From contig NW_027480600.1 in NCBI RefSeq assembly GCF_051401765.1, positions 434,001 through 498,000 of the forward strand: a DNA stretch of 64,000 nucleotides. The letters run 5' to 3'. The position numbers were made by a program, and so were the translations under genes. This DNA comes from Calliopsis andreniformis. Taxonomy: Eukaryota; Arthropoda; Insecta; Hymenoptera; Andrenidae. The notes beneath the pieces are model-generated. The model had not been told where the DNA came from and did not search any database. It saw nothing but the letters and a program-made list of their open reading frames with translations. Within the stretch, counting starts at the first letter, position 1, and each line of letters starts with the position of its first letter. This document shows, piece after piece, positions 12,224-26,546 of the stretch.

Positions 12224-15200
12224 CTCAAACCTCAATCCTCTATCCTCATTCTTCAATCCTCAATACCCAATCCTCAATCCTCAATCTTCAATCCTCAATA
12301 CTCAATCTTCAATCCACAATCCTCAATCTTCAATCCTCAATACTCAATCTTCAATCCCCAATCCACAATCCTCAATACTCAATCCTCAATCCTCAGTCCT
12401 CAATCCTCAATCTTCTGCCTCAATACTCAATCTTCAATCCTCAATCCTCAATCCTCAATACTCAATCCACAATATCCTATCCCCAATCCTCAATCCTCAA
12501 TATTCAATTCTCGATCCTCAATCCTCAATCCTCAATACTCAATCCTCAATTCTCTACCTTCAATCATCAACCTGCAGCCATCAATCCTCATTCCTCAATC
12601 CTCAGTCCTCAATCATCAATCCTCAATCCTCAATCCTGAATCCTCAAACCTCAATCCTCAATCCTCAACCCTCACTCCTCAATCCTCAATCCTCAATCCT
12701 CAATCATCAATCCTCAATCCTCAATCCTCAACCCTCAATCCTCAATCCTCAATCCTCAATCCTCAATCCTCAATCCTCAATCCTCAATCCTCAATCCTCA
12801 AACCACAATCCTCTATCCTCATTCTTCAATCCTCAGTCCTCAATCCTCAATACTCAATCTTCAATTCTCTGTCCTCAAAGCTCAATCCTCAACCCTCAGT
12901 CCTCGTCCTCAAACCTCAACCCTCAATCCTCAATCCTCAATCTTCAATCCTCAATACTCAATCTTCAATCCGCAATCCTCAATCTTCAATCCTCAATACT
13001 CAATCTTTAATCCTCAATCCTCAATCCTCAATACTCAATCCTCAATCCTCAGTCCTCAATCCTCAATCTTCAATCCTCAATACTCAATCTTCAATCCTCA
13101 ATCCTCAATCCTCAATTCTCAATCCTCATTCTTCAATCCTCATTACACAATCCACAATCCTCAATCCTCAATCCTCAATTCTCAACACTCAATCCTCAAT
13201 AATCATTCTTCAATCCTCAATCCTCAGTCTTCAAACCTCAATTCTGAATCCTCAATCCTGAATCCTCAATCTTCAGGCCTCAGTCCTCAGCAATCAGTTG
13301 ACAATCCTCAATCCTCAATAGAATATCCTCAATTCACAGTTTTCAATACTCAATACTCAATCTGCAATCTTCAAACCTCTATCCACAAACATCAATTCTC
13401 ATCACTGAACCCTCAACACTCAGACCTCAATGTTCAATACTCAATCTTCAACACACAATCCTCAATCGTCAATCTTCAATCCTCAATACTCAATCTTCAA
13501 TCCTCTATCCTCAGTCCTCAATCCTCAATCCTCATTCTTCAATCCTCAATACCCAATCCTCAATCTTCAATCCTCAATCCTCAATCCTCAATTCTCAATC
13601 CTCAATCCTCAGTCCTCAGTCCTTAAACCTCAATCCTCAACCCTCAGCCCTCATCCTCAATCCTCAATCCTCAATCCTCAATCCTCAATCTTCAATCCTC
13701 AATACTCAATCTTCAATCCTCAATCCTCAATCCTCAGTGCTCAAACCTCAATTCTGAATCCTCAACCCTGAATCCTCAATCTTCAGCCCTCAGTCCTCAA
13801 TCCTCAATATTCAATCCTCAATACCCAATCCTCAATCTTCAATCCTCAGTCCTCAATCCTCAATCCTCAATTCTCAATCCTCAATTCTCAGTCCTCAGTC
13901 CTCAAACCTCAACCCTCAACCCGCAGCCCTCATCGTCAATTCTCAATCCTCAATCCTCAATCCTCAATCTTCAATCCTCAATACTCAATGTTCAATCCAC
14001 AATCATCAATCTTCAATCCTCAATACTGAATCTTCAATCCTCAATCCTCAATGCTCAATACTCAATCCTCAATCCTCAGTCCTCAATCCTCAATCTTCTA
14101 CCTCAATAATCAATCTTCAATCCTCAATCCTCAATCCTCAATACTCAATCCTCAATCCTCAGTCCTCAATACTCAATCTTCAATCCTCAATCCTCAATCT
14201 ACAATCATCAATATTCAATCTTCAATCCTCAATCCTCAATCCTCGATACTCAATCCTCAATCCTCAATGTTCAATCCTCAATACCCAATCCTCAATCTTC
14301 AATCCTCAATCCTCAATCCTCAATCCTCAATCCTCAATTCTCAATCCTCAATCCTCAGTCCTCAGTCCTCAAACCTCAATCCTCAACCCTCAGCCCTCAT
14401 CGTCAATTCTCAATCCTCAATTCTCAATCCTCATTCTTCAATCCTCAATACTCAATCTTCAATCCACAATCCTCACTCTTCAATCCTCAATACTCAATCC
14501 TCAATTCTCAATCCTCAATCCTCAGTCCTCAGTCCTTAAACCTCAATCCTCAACCCTCAGCCCTCATCCTCAATCCTCAATCCTCAATCCTCAATCCTCA
14601 ATCTTCAATCCTCAATACTCAATCTTCAATCCTCAATCCTCAATCCTCAGTCCTCAAACCTCAATTCTGAATCCTCAACCCTGAATCCTCAATCTTCAGC
14701 CCTCAGTCCTCAATCCTCAATATTCAATCCTCAATACCCAATCTTCAATCCTCGATCCTCAATCCTAAATCCTCAGTCCTCATTCTTCAATCCTCAATAC
14801 CCAATCCTCAATCTTCAATCCTCAATCCTCAATCCTCGATTCTCAATCCTCAGTCCTCAATCTTCTGACCTCAAACATCAATAATCAACCCTCAGTCCTC
14901 GTCCTCAATCCACAACCCTCAGTCCTCAATCCTCAATCTTCAATCATCAATATTCAATCTTCAATCCTCAACCCACAATCCTCAATCCTCAATCCTCAAT
15001 ACTCAATCCTCAATCCTCAGTCCTCAATCCTCAATCTTCAATCCTCAATCCTCAATCTACAATCATCAATATTCAATCTTCAATCCTCAATCCTCAATCC
15101 TCGATACTCAATCCTCAATCCTCAATGTTCAATCCTCAATACCCAATGCTCAATCTTCAATCCTCAATCCTCAATCCTCAATCCTCAATCCTCAATTCTC

Positions 15201-15400
15201 AATCCTCAATCCTCAGTCCTCAGTCCTCAAACCTCAATCCTCAACCCTCAGCCCTCATCGTCAATTCTCAATCCTCAATTCACAATCCTCATTCTTCAAT
15301 CCTCAATACTCAATCTTCAATCCACAATCCTCAATCTTCAATCCTCAGTACTCAATCTTCAATCCTCAATCCTCAATCCTCAATACTCAATCCTCAATCC

Positions 15401-18400
15401 TCAATCCTCAATCCTCAATCCTCAATCCTCATTCTTCATTCCTCAATACCCAATCCTCAATCTTCAAACCTCAATCCTCAATCTTCAATCCTCAATCCTC
15501 AATCCCCAATTCTCAATCCTCAATCCTCAATTCTCAGACCTCAAACGTCAATACTCAACTCTCAGTCCTCGTCTTCAATCCTGAATCCTCAATCCTCAAT
15601 CCTCAATCTTCAGACCTCAGTCCTCAACAATCAGTTGTCAATTCTCAATCCTCAATAGGATATCATCAATTCACAGTTTTCAATACCCAATACTCAATCT
15701 GAAATCTTTAAATCTCTATCCACAAACACCAATCCTCATCACTCAACACTCAACGCTCAGTCCCCAATCCTCAATCTTCAATCCTCAATCCACAATCCTC
15801 AATCCTCAATCCTCAATCTTCAATCCCCAATACTCAATCATCGATCCTCAATCCTCAATCCTCAATCCTCAATCCTCAACCCTCAATGGTCAGTCTTCAA
15901 ACCTCAATACTCAATCTTCAATCCTCAATCCTCAATCCTCAATCCTCAAACCTCATTCTTCAATCCTCAATACCCAATCCTCAATCTTCAACACTCAATC
16001 CTCAATCCTCAATTCTCAATCCTCAATCCTCAGTCCTCAGTCCTCAAACCTCAATACTCAACCCTCAGCCCTCATCCTCAAACCTCAATCCTCTATCCTG
16101 AATCCTCAATCCTCAATCCTCAGTCCTCAAACCTCAATTCTGAATCCTCAATCCTGAATCCTCAATCTTCAGCCCTCTGTCCTCAACAATCAGTTGTCAA
16201 CCCTGAATCCTCAACAGAATATCCTCAATACATAGTTTTCAATACTCAATACTCAACCTGCAATCTTCAAACCTCTATCCACAAACATCAATTCTCATCA
16301 CTCAACCCTCAACACTCAGTCCTCAACGTTCAATCCTCAATCCTCAATCCACAATCCTCAATCGTCAATCTTCAATCCTCAATCCCCAGTCCTCAATCTT
16401 CAATCCTCAATCCTCAATCCTCACTCCTCAATTCTCAATCCTCAATCCTCAGTCCTCAGTCCTCAAACCTCAATCCTCAACCCGCAGCCCTCACCGTCAA
16501 TTCTCAATCCTCAATCCTCAGTCCTCAATCTTCAATCCTCAATACTCAATCTTCAATCCACAATCCTCAATCTTCAATCCTCAATACTCAATCTTTAATC
16601 CTCAATCCTCAATCCTCAATACTCAATCCTCAATCCTCAGTCCTCAACCCTCAATCTTCAATCCTCAATGCTCAATCTTTAATCCTCAAACCTCAATCCT
16701 CAATCCTTATTCTTCAATCCTCAATACCCAATCCTCAATCTTCAATCCTCAATACTCAATCCTCAATTCTCAATCCTCAATACTCAATAATCAGCCTTCA
16801 ATCCTCAATCCTCAGTCCTCAAACCTCAATTCTGAATCCTCAATCCTGAATCCTCAATGTTCAGCCCTCAGACCTCAACAATCGGTTGACAATCCTCAAT
16901 CCTCAATAGAATATCCTCAATTCACAGTTTTCAATACTTATTACTCAATCTGCAATCTTCAAACCTCTATCCACAAACATCAATTCTCATCACTGAACCC
17001 TCAACACTCAGTCCTCAACGTTCAATCCTCAATCCTCAATCCACAATCCTCAATCGTCAATCTTCAATCCTCAATACTCAATCTTCAATCCTCAATCCAC
17101 AATCCTCAATCCTCAATCCTCATTCTTCAATCCTCAATACCAAATACTCAATCCTCAACCCTCAATCCTCAACACTCAATCTTCAATCCTCAATCCTCAA
17201 TCCTCAACCCTCAATCCTCAGTCATCAATCCTCAACCTTCAATACTCAATCCTCAATCCTGAATCCTGAATCCTCAATCCTCAATCCTCAATCCTCATTC
17301 CTCTAACCTCAATCCTCAAACCTCAGTCCTCATCCTCAATTCTCAATCCTCAATCATCAATCCTCAACCCCCTATCTTCAATCCCAAATAATCAATCTCC
17401 AATACTAGATCCTCAATCCCCAATACTCAATCCTCAATACCCAATCCTAGATCTTCAATCCTCAATCCTCAATTATCAATTCTCAATCCTCAATCCTCAA
17501 TCCTCAGTCCTCAATTCTCAATCCTCAATCCTCAGTCCTCAGTCCTCAAACCTCAATCCTGAACCCTCAGCCCTCATCGTCAATTCTCAATCCTCAATCC
17601 TCAATCCTCAATCTTCAATCCTCAATACTCAATTTTCAATCCACAATCCTCAATCTTCAATCCTCAATACTCAATCTTTAATCCTCAATCCTCAATCCTC
17701 AATACTCAATCCTCAATCCCCAGTCCTCAACCCTCAATCTTCAGTCCTCAATTCTCAATCCTCAATCCTCAGTCCTCAGTCCTCAAACCTCAATCCTCAA
17801 CCCTCAGCCCTCATCGTCAATTCTCAATCCTCAATCCTCAATCCTCAATCTTCAATCCTCAATACTCAATCTTCAATCCACAATCCTCAATCTTCAATCC
17901 TCAATACTCAATCCTCAATCCTCAACCCTCAATCCTCAACACTCAATCTTGAATCCTCAATCCTCAATCCTAAACCCTCAATCCTCAGTCATCAATCCTC
18001 AACCTTCAATACTCAATCCTCAATCCTGAATACTCAACCCTCAATACTCAATCCCCAATTCTCAATCCTCAATCTTTAATCCTCAGACTTCAATCCTCAA
18101 TCCTCAATTCTCAATCCTCAATCCTCAGTCCTCAGTCCTCAAACCTCAATCCTCAACCATCAGCCCTCATCGTCAATTCTCAATCCTCAATACTCAATCC
18201 TCAATCTTCAATACTCAATACTCAATCTTCAAACCACAATCCTGAATATTCAATCCTCAATACTCAATCTATAATCCTCAATCCTCAATCCTCAATTCTC
18301 AATCCTCAATTCTCAGTCCTCAGTCCTCAAACCTCAACCCTCAACCCGCAGCCCTCATCGTCAATCCTAAATCCTCAATCCTCAATCCTCAATCTTCAAT

Positions 18401-21400
18401 CCTCGATACTCAATCTTCAATCCACAATCCTCAATCTTCAATCCTCAATACTCAATCTTCAATCCTCAATCCTCAATCCTCAATACTCAATCCTCAATCC
18501 TCAGTTCTCAATCCTCAATCTTCAACCTCAATCCTCAATCCTCAATCCTCATTCTTCAATCCTCAATACCCAATCCTCAATCTTCAATCCTCAATCCTCA
18601 ATCCCCAATTCTCAGTCCTCATTCTTTAATCCTCAGACCTCAAACATCAATACTCAACCCTCAGTCCTCGTCCTCAATCCTGAATCCTCAATCCTGAATC
18701 CTCAATCTTCAGACCTCAGTCCTCAACAATCAGTTGTCAATTCTCAATCCTCAATAGAATATCATCAATTCACAGACTTCAATACACAATACTCAATCTG
18801 AAATCTTTAAATCTCTATCCACAAACACCAATTCTCATCACTCAACACTCAACGCTCAGTCCCCAATCCTCAATCTTCAATCCTCAATCCACAATCCTCA
18901 ATCCTCAATCCTCAATCTTCAATCCTCAATACTCAGTCATCAATCCTCAATCCTCAATCCCCAATCCTCAATCCTCAACCCTCAATCGTCAGTCTTCAAA
19001 CCTCAATACTCAATCTTCAATCCTCAATCCTCAATCTTCAATCCTCAATCCACAATCCGCAATCCTCAATCCTCAGACCTCAAACATCAATACTCAACCC
19101 TCAGTCCTCGTCCTCTATCCTGAATCCTCAATCCTGAATCCTCAATCTTCAGACCTCAGTCCTCAACAATCGGGTGAGAATCCACAATCCTCAATAGAAT
19201 ATCCTCAATTCACAGTTTTCAATTCACAATACTCAATCTGCAATCTTCAAATCTCTATCCACAAACATCAATTCTCATCACTCAACCCTCAACACTCAGT
19301 CCTCAGTGTTCAATCCTCAATGCCCAATCCTCAAACTTCAGTCCTCAATCCTCAATCCTCAAGTCTCAACCATCGATCCTCAATAATCAATCTTCAACCC
19401 TCAATCCTCAGTCCTCAAACCACAATTCTGAATCCTCAATCCTGAATCCTCAATCTTCAGCCCTCAGTCCTCAACAATCAGTTGACAATCCTCAATCCTC
19501 AATAGAATATCCTCAATTCACAGTTTTCAATACTCAATACTCAATCTGCAATCTTCAAACCTCTATCCACAAACATCAATTCTCATCACTGAGCCCTCAA
19601 CACTCAGTCCTCAATGTTCAATACTCAATCTTCAATCCACAATCCTCAATCGTCAATCGTCAATCCTCAATCTTCAATCCTCAATCCTCAATCCTCAAGC
19701 CTCAATCTTCAATCTTCAATCCTCAATCCTCAATCCTCAAGCCTCAATCCTCAATCATCAATCCTCAATCCTCAGTCCACAACCCTCAATCCTCAATCCT
19801 CAATCCTCAATCCTCAATCCTCAATCCTCAATCCTCATTCTTCAATCCTCAATACCCAATCCTCAATCTTCAATCCTCAATCCTCAATCCCCAATTCTCA
19901 GTCCTCATTCTTTAATCCTCAGACCTCAAACATCAATACTCAACCCTCAGTCCTCGTCCTCAATCCTGAATCCTCAATCCTGAATCCTCAATCTTCAGAC
20001 CTCAGTCCTCAACAATCAGTTGTCAATTCTCAATCCTCAATAGAATATCATCAATTCACAGACTTCAATACACAATACTCAATCTGAAATCTTTAAATCT
20101 CTATCCACAAACACCAATTCTCATCACTCAACACTCAACGCTCAGTCCCCAATCCTCAATCTTCAATCCTCAATCCACAATCCTCAATCCTCAATCCTCA
20201 ATCTTCAATCCTCAATACTCAATTCTCAATCCTCAATCCTCAGTCCTCAGTCCTCAAACCTCAACCCTCAACCCGCAGCCCTCATCGTCAATCCTAAATC
20301 CTCAATCCTCAATCCTCAATCTTCAATCCTCGATACTCAATCTTCAATCCACAATCCTCAATCTTCAATCCTCAATACTCAATCTTCAATCCTCAATCCT
20401 CAATCCTCAATACTCAATCCTCAATCCTCAGTTCTCAATCCTCAATCTTCAACCTCAATCCTCAATCCTCAATCCTCATTCTTCAATCCTCAATACCCAA
20501 TCCTCAATCTTCAATCCTCAATCCTCAATCCCCAATTCTCAGTCCTCATTCTTTAATCCTCAGACCTCAAACATCAATACTCAACCCTCAGTCCTCGTCC
20601 TCAATCCTGAATCCTCATTCCTGAATCCTCAATCTTCAGACCTCAGTCCTCAACAATCAGTTGTCAATTCTCAATCCTCAATGGAATATCATCAATTCAC
20701 AGACTTCAATACACAATACTCAATCTGAAATCTTTAAACCTCTATCCACAAACACCAATTCTCATGACTCAATACTCAACGCTCAGTCCCCAATCCTCAA
20801 TCTTCAATCCTCAATCCACAATCCTCAATCCTCAATCCTCAATCTTCAATCCTCAATACTCAGTCATCAATCCTCAATCCTCAATCCCCAATCCTCAATC
20901 CTCAACCCTCAATCGTCAGTCTTCAAACCTCAATACTCAATCTTTAATCCTCAATCCTCAATCTTCAATCCTCAATCCACAATCCGCAATCCTCAATCCT
21001 CAGACCTCAAACATCAATACTCAACCCTCAGTCCTCGTCCTCTATCCTGAATCCTCAATCCTGAATCCTCAATCTTCAGACCTCAGTCCTCAACAATCGG
21101 GTGACAATCCACAATCCTCAATAGAATATCCTCAATTCACAGTTTTCAATTCACAATACTCAATCTGCAATCTTCAAATCTCTATCCACAAACATCAATT
21201 CTCATCACTCAACCCTCAACACTCAGTCCTCAGTGTTCCATCCTCAATGCCCAATCCTCAAACTTCAGTCCTCAATCCTCAATCCTCAAGTCTCAACCCT
21301 CGATCCTCAATAATCAATCTTCAACCCTCAATCCTCAGTCCTCAAACCACAATTCTGAATCCTCAATCCTGAATCCTCAATCTTCAGCCCTCAGTCCTCA

Positions 21401-24400
21401 ACAATCAGTTGACAATCCTCAATCCTCAATAGAATATCCTCAATTCACAGTTTTCAATACTCAATACTCAATCTGCAATCTTCAAACCTCTATCCACAAA
21501 CATCAATTCTCATCACTGAGCCCTCAACACTCAGTCCTCAATGTTCAATACTCAATCTTCAATCCACAATCCTCAATCGTCAATCGTCAATCCTCAATCC
21601 TCAATCCTCAATCCTCAATCTTCAATCCTCAATCCTCAATCCTCAATCCTCAATCCTCAACCTTCAATCCTCAATACTCAATCTTCAATCCTCAATCCTC
21701 AATTCTCAATCCTCAATCTTCAATCCTCAATCCTCAATCCTCAATCCTCAATCCTCAATCCTGATTCTTCAATCCTCAATACCCAATCCTCAATCTTCAA
21801 TCCTCAATCCTCAATCCTCAATTCTCAATCCTAAATCCTCAACCCTCAGTCCTCAGTCCTCAATCGTCAGTCTTCAATCCTCAATACTCAACCTTCAGCC
21901 CTCATCCTCGATTCGCAATCCTCAATCTTCAATCCTCAATCCTCAATCCTCAAGCCTCAATCCTCAATCATCAATCCTCAATCCTCAGTCCACAACCCTC
22001 AATCCTCAATCCTCAATCCTCAATCCTCAATCTTCAATCCTCAATACTCAATCTTCAATCCTCATTCCTCAATCCTAAATCCTCTGTCCTCATTCTTCAA
22101 TCCTCAATACCCAATCCTCAATCTTCAATCCTCAACCCTCAATCCACGATTCTCAATCCTCAATCCCCAATCCTCAGACCTCAAACATCAATACTCAACC
22201 CTCAGTCCTCGTCCTCAATCCACAACCCTCAATCCTCAATCCTCAATCTTCAATCATCAATGTTCAATCTTCAATCCTCAAGCCCCAATCCTCGATCCTC
22301 AATCCTCAATCCTCAATCCTCAACCCTCTATCTTCAATCCTCAGACCTCAAACCTCAATCCTCAACCGTCAGTCCTTGTCCTAAATCCTCAATCCTCAAT
22401 CTTCAATCCTCAATCCTCAATCCTGAATCCTCAATCCTCAATCCTCAATCCTCAATCCTCAATCCTCAATCCTCAACATTCAATCCTCAATACTCAATCT
22501 TCAATCCTCGATCCTCAATCCTAAGTCCTCAGTCCTCATTCTTCAATCCTCAATACCCAATCCTCAATCTTCAATCCTCAATCCTCAATCCTCAATCCTC
22601 AATACTCAATCCTCAATCCTCAGTTCTCAATCCTCAATCTTCAACCTCAATCCTCAATCCTCAATCCTCATTCTTCAATCCTCAATACCCAATCCTCAAT
22701 CTTCAATCCTCAATCCTCAATCCCCAATTCTCAATCCTCATTCTTTAATCCTCAGACCTCAAACATCAATACTCAACCCTCAGTCCTCGTCCTCAATCCT
22801 GAATCCTCAATCCTGAATCCTCAATCTTCAGACCTCAGTCCGCAACAATCAGTTGTCAATTCTCAATCCTCAATAGAATATCATCAATTCACAGACTTCA
22901 ATACACAATACTCAATCTGAAATCTTTAAATCTCTATCCACAAACACCAATTCTCATCACTCAACACTCAACGCTCAGTCCCCAATCCTCAATCTTCAAT
23001 CCTCAATCCACAATCCTCAATCCTCAATCCTCAATCTTCAATCCTCAATACTCAGTCATCAATCCTCAATCCTCAATCCCCAATCCTCAATCCTCAACCC
23101 TCAATCGTCAGTCTTCAAACCTCAATACTCAATCTTCAATCCTTAATCCTCAATCTTCAATCCTCAATCCACAATCCGCAATCCTCAATCCTCAGACCTC
23201 AAACATCAATACTCAACCCTCAGTCCTCGTCCTCTATCCTGAATCCTCAATCCTGAATCCTCAATCTTCAGACCTCAGTCCTCAACAATCGGGTGACAAT
23301 CCACAATCCTCAATAGAATCTCCTCAATTCACAGTTTTCAATTCACAATACTCAATCTGCAATCTTCAAATCTCTATCCACAAACATCAATTCTCATCAC
23401 TCAACCCTCAACACTCAGTCCTCAGTGTACAATCCTCAATGCCCAATCCTCAAACTTCAATCCTCAATCCTCAATCCTCAAGTCTCAATCCTCAATCCTC
23501 AATCCTCAATCCTCAGTCCTCAATCCTCAATCTTCTGCCTCAATACTCAATCTTCAATCCTCAATCCTCAATCCTCAATACTCAATCCACAATATCCTAT
23601 CCCCAATCCTCAATCCTCAATATTCAATTCTCGATCCTCAATCCTCAATCCTCAATACTCAATCCTCAATTCTCTACCTTCAATCATCAACCTGCAGCCA
23701 TCAATCCTCATTCCTCAATCCTCAGTCCTCAATCATCAATCCTCAATCCTCAATCCTCAATCCTCAAACCTCAATCCTCAATCATCAACCCTCACTCCTC
23801 AATCCTCAATCCTCAATCCTCAATCATCAATCCTCAATCCTCAACCCTCAATCCTCAATCCTCAACCCTCAATCCTCAATCCTCAATCCTCAATCCTCAA
23901 TCCTCAATCCTCAATCCTCAATCCTCAATCCTCAAACCTCAATCCTCTATCCTCATTCTTCAATCCTCAATACCCAATCCTCAATCCTCAATCTTCAATC
24001 CTCAATACTCAATCTTCAATCCACAATCCTCAATCTTCAATCCTCAATACTCAATCTTCAATCCCCAATCCACAATCCTCAATACTCAATCCTCAATCCT
24101 CAGTCCTCAATCCTCAATCTTCTGCCTCAATACTCAATCTTCAATCCTCAATCCTCAATCCTCAATACTCAATCCACAATATCCTATCCCCAATCCTCAA
24201 TCCTCAATATTCAATTCTCGATCCTCAATCCTCAATCCTCAATACTCAATCCTCAATTCTCTACCTTCAATCATCAACCTGCAGCCATCAATCCTCATTC
24301 CTCAATCCTCAGTCCTCAATCATCAATCCTCAATCCTCAATCCTGAATCCTCAAACCTCAATCCTCAATCCTCAACCCTCACTCCTCAATCCTCAATCCT

Positions 24401-25711
24401 CAATCCTCAATCATCAATCCTCAATCCTCAATCCTCAACCCTCAATCCTCAATCCTCAATCCTCAATCCTCAATCCTCAATCCTCAATCCTCAATCCTCA
24501 ATCCTCAAACCACAATCCTCTATCCTCATTCTTCAATCCTCAGTCCTCAATCCTCAATACTCAATCTTCAATTCTCTGTCCTCAAAGCTCAATCCTCAAC
24601 CCTCAGTCCTCGTCCTCAAACCTCAACCCTCAATCCTCAATCCTCAATCTTCAATCCTCAATACTCAATCTTCAATCCGCAATCCTCAATCTTCAATCCT
24701 CAATACTCAATCTTTAATCCTCAATCCTCAATCCTCAATACTCAATCCTCAATCCTCAGTCCTCAATCCTCAATCTTCAATCCTCAATACTCAATCTTCA
24801 ATCCTCAATCCTCAATCCTCAATTCTCAATCCTCATTCTTCAATCCTCATTACACAATCCACAATCCTCAATCCTCAATCCTCAATTCTCAACACTCAAT
24901 CCTCAATAATCATTCTTCAATCCTCAATCCTCAGTCTTCAAACCTCAATTCTGAATCCTCAATCCTGAATCCTCAATCTTCAGGCCTCAGTCCTCAGCAA
25001 TCAGTTGACAATCCTCAATCCTCAATAGAATATCCTCAATTCACAGTTTTCAATACTCAATACTCAATCTGCAATCTTCAAACCTCTATCCACAAACATC
25101 AATTCTCATCACTGAACCCTCAACACTCAGACCTCAATGTTCAATACTCAATCTTCAACACACAATCCTCAATCGTCAATCTTCAATCCTCAATACTCAA
25201 TCTTCAATCCTCTATCCTCAGTCCTCAATCCTCAATCCTCATTCTTCAATCCTCAATACCCAATCCTCAATCTTCAATCCTCAATCCTCAATCCTCAATT
25301 CTCAATCCTCAATCCTCAGTCCTCAGTCCTTAAACCTCAATCCTCAACCCTCAGCCCTCATCCTCAATCCTCAATCCTCAATCCTCAATCCTCAATCTTC
25401 AATCCTCAATACTCAATCTTCAATCCTCAATCCTCAATCCTCAGTGCTCAAACCTCAATTCTGAATCCTCAACCCTGAATCCTCAATCTTCAGCCCTCAG
25501 TCCTCAATCCTCAATATTCAATCCTCAATACCCAATCCTCAATCTTCAATCCTCAGTCCTCAATCCTCAATCCTCAATTCTCAATCCTCAATTCTCAGTC
25601 CTCAGTCCTCAAACCTCAACCCTCAACCCGCAGCCCTCATCGTCAATTCTCAATCCTCAATCCTCAATCCTCAATCTTCAATCCTCAATACTCAATGTTC
25701 AATCCACAATC
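15401..25711 (+). repeat. Macro-unit A2, shortened copy of A1
   Basis: The first part matches A1 1195-5500 at offset 14,206. The remainder matches A1 from about 8000 to 14003 at offset 11,707. The join at about 19,700 therefore removes 2,499 bp relative to A1, equal to one 2,213-bp unit plus 286 bp. Single-base differences from A1 include GTGTAC at about 23428 for GTGTTC, and CAATCCCCAATCC at about 18955 for CAATCTCC. After about 25,710 the similarity to A1 ends and the 3,131-bp tandem begins. Confidence 0.85.
19690..19715 (+). other. Deletion junction in A2
   Basis: The AAGCCTCAATC motif at 19697 matches A1 5491, while the TTCAATCTTC that follows at 19708 matches A1 8001. The two A1 positions share CCTCAATC at the switch point, as expected for unequal exchange or deletion inside the 2,213-bp tandem. 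Confidence 0.75.
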
Positions 25712-26085
25712 CTCAATCCTCAATCCTCAATCTTCAATCCTCAATACTCAATCTTCAATCTACAATCCTCAATCTTCAATCCTCAATACTCAATCTTTAA
25801 TCCTCAATCCGCAATCCTCAATACTCAATGCTCAACCCTCAGTCCTCAATCCTCAATCTTCAATCCTCAATACTCAATCTTCAATCCTCAATCCTCAATC
25901 CTCAATTCTCAATCCTCATTCTTCAATCCTCATTACCCAATCCGCAATCCTCATTCCTCAATCCTCAATCCTCAATTCTCAACCCTCAATCCTCAATAAT
26001 CATTCTTCAATCCTCAATACTCAGTCTTCAAACCTCAATTCTGAATCCTCAATCCTGAATCCTCAATCTTCAGGCCTCAGACCTC

Positions 26086-26232
26086 AGCTATCAGTTGACA
26101 ATCCTCAATCCTCAATAGAATATCCTCAATTCACAGTTTTCAATACTCAATACTCAATCTGCAATCTTCAAACCTCTATCCACAAACATCCATTCTCATC
26201 ACTGAACCCTCAACACTCAGTCCTCAGTGTTC
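26086..26232 (+). repeat. Diverged module, subtype A-prime
   Basis: Like subtype A, but with CAGCTATCAGTTGAC at the start and ACATCCATTCTC after the core. Cores: 26176, 29307, 32438, 46721, 54509, 59706. It is restricted to positions after 26 kb. A truncated member lies near 41,600. Confidence 0.82.
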
Positions 26233-26399
26233 AATACTCAATCTTCAACACACAATCCTCAATCGTCAATCTTCAATCCTCAATACTCAATCTTCAATCC
26301 TCAATACTCAATCTTCAATCCTCAATACTCAATCCTCAGTCCTCAAACCTCAATTCTGAATCCTCAACCCTGAATCCTCAATCTTCAGCCCTCAGTCCT

Positions 26400-26546
26400 C
26401 AACAATCAGGTTACAATCCTCAATCCTCAATGGAATATCCTCAATTCACAGTTTTCAATACACAATACTCATTCTGCAATCTTCAAACCTCTATCCACAA
26501 ACATCAATTCTCACCACTGAACCCTCAACACTCAGTCCTCAATGTT
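26400..26546 (+). repeat. Diverged module, subtype D
   Basis: Has CAATCAGGTTACAA, AATGGAATATCC, CAATACTCATTCTGC and CTCACCACT (CTCACGACT in two). Cores: 26491, 29622, 32753, 33207, 42034, 47036, 47490, 55019. The copies at 33207 and 47490 read CTATTCAC in the core and CTGCGACC before it. It is found only after 26 kb. Confidence 0.84.

Larger units (their letters stand above)
11797..12836 (+). repeat. 587-bp tandem pair in A1
   Basis: Two adjacent copies: CTTCTGCC at 11825 and 12412, CTGCAG at 11985 and 12572. The second copy ends about 120 bp short of a full unit. The same pair occurs in A2 (23504-24543), H1 (42120-43022, first unit truncated on the left) and H2 (55105-56007). The units differ slightly: the second has a CCTGAATCC before the AAACC motif, and AAACCACAATCC instead of AAACCTCAATCC. 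Confidence 0.85.
11940..15390 (+). repeat. Segment shared by the ends of A1, H1 and H2
   Basis: These 3.4 kb recur at about 42126-45576 (offset 30,186) and 55111-58561 (offset 43,171). Anchors are CTGCAG at 11985/42171/55156, an ATG-bearing GCTCAATAC motif near 14051/44237/57222, and a CCCAATGCTC motif near 15125/45311/58296. It carries a single type A module (core 13379) and a type-B-free stretch of about 2.3 kb that holds only simple heptamers and CTCGTCCTC or TCATCGTC phase-shift motifs. It ties the left and right macro-unit families to a common ancestor. Confidence 0.85.
1195..15400 (+). repeat. Macro-unit A1, about 14.2 kb higher-order repeat
   Basis: Rare variants recur exactly 14,206 bp downstream in A2. 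Examples are the CTAG-bearing block (3199 and 17405), the CCCGCAGCCC motif (4141 and 18347) and module cores at 4609 and 18815. From about 8000 onward the offset to A2 becomes 11,707 (PstI motif at 11985 and 23692). The unit holds 18 of the 64 modules, including nine of subtype B, which is found only in the first 23 kb. Stretches I compared differ by scattered single bases only. The left boundary is uncertain by a few tens of bases. Confidence 0.85.
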
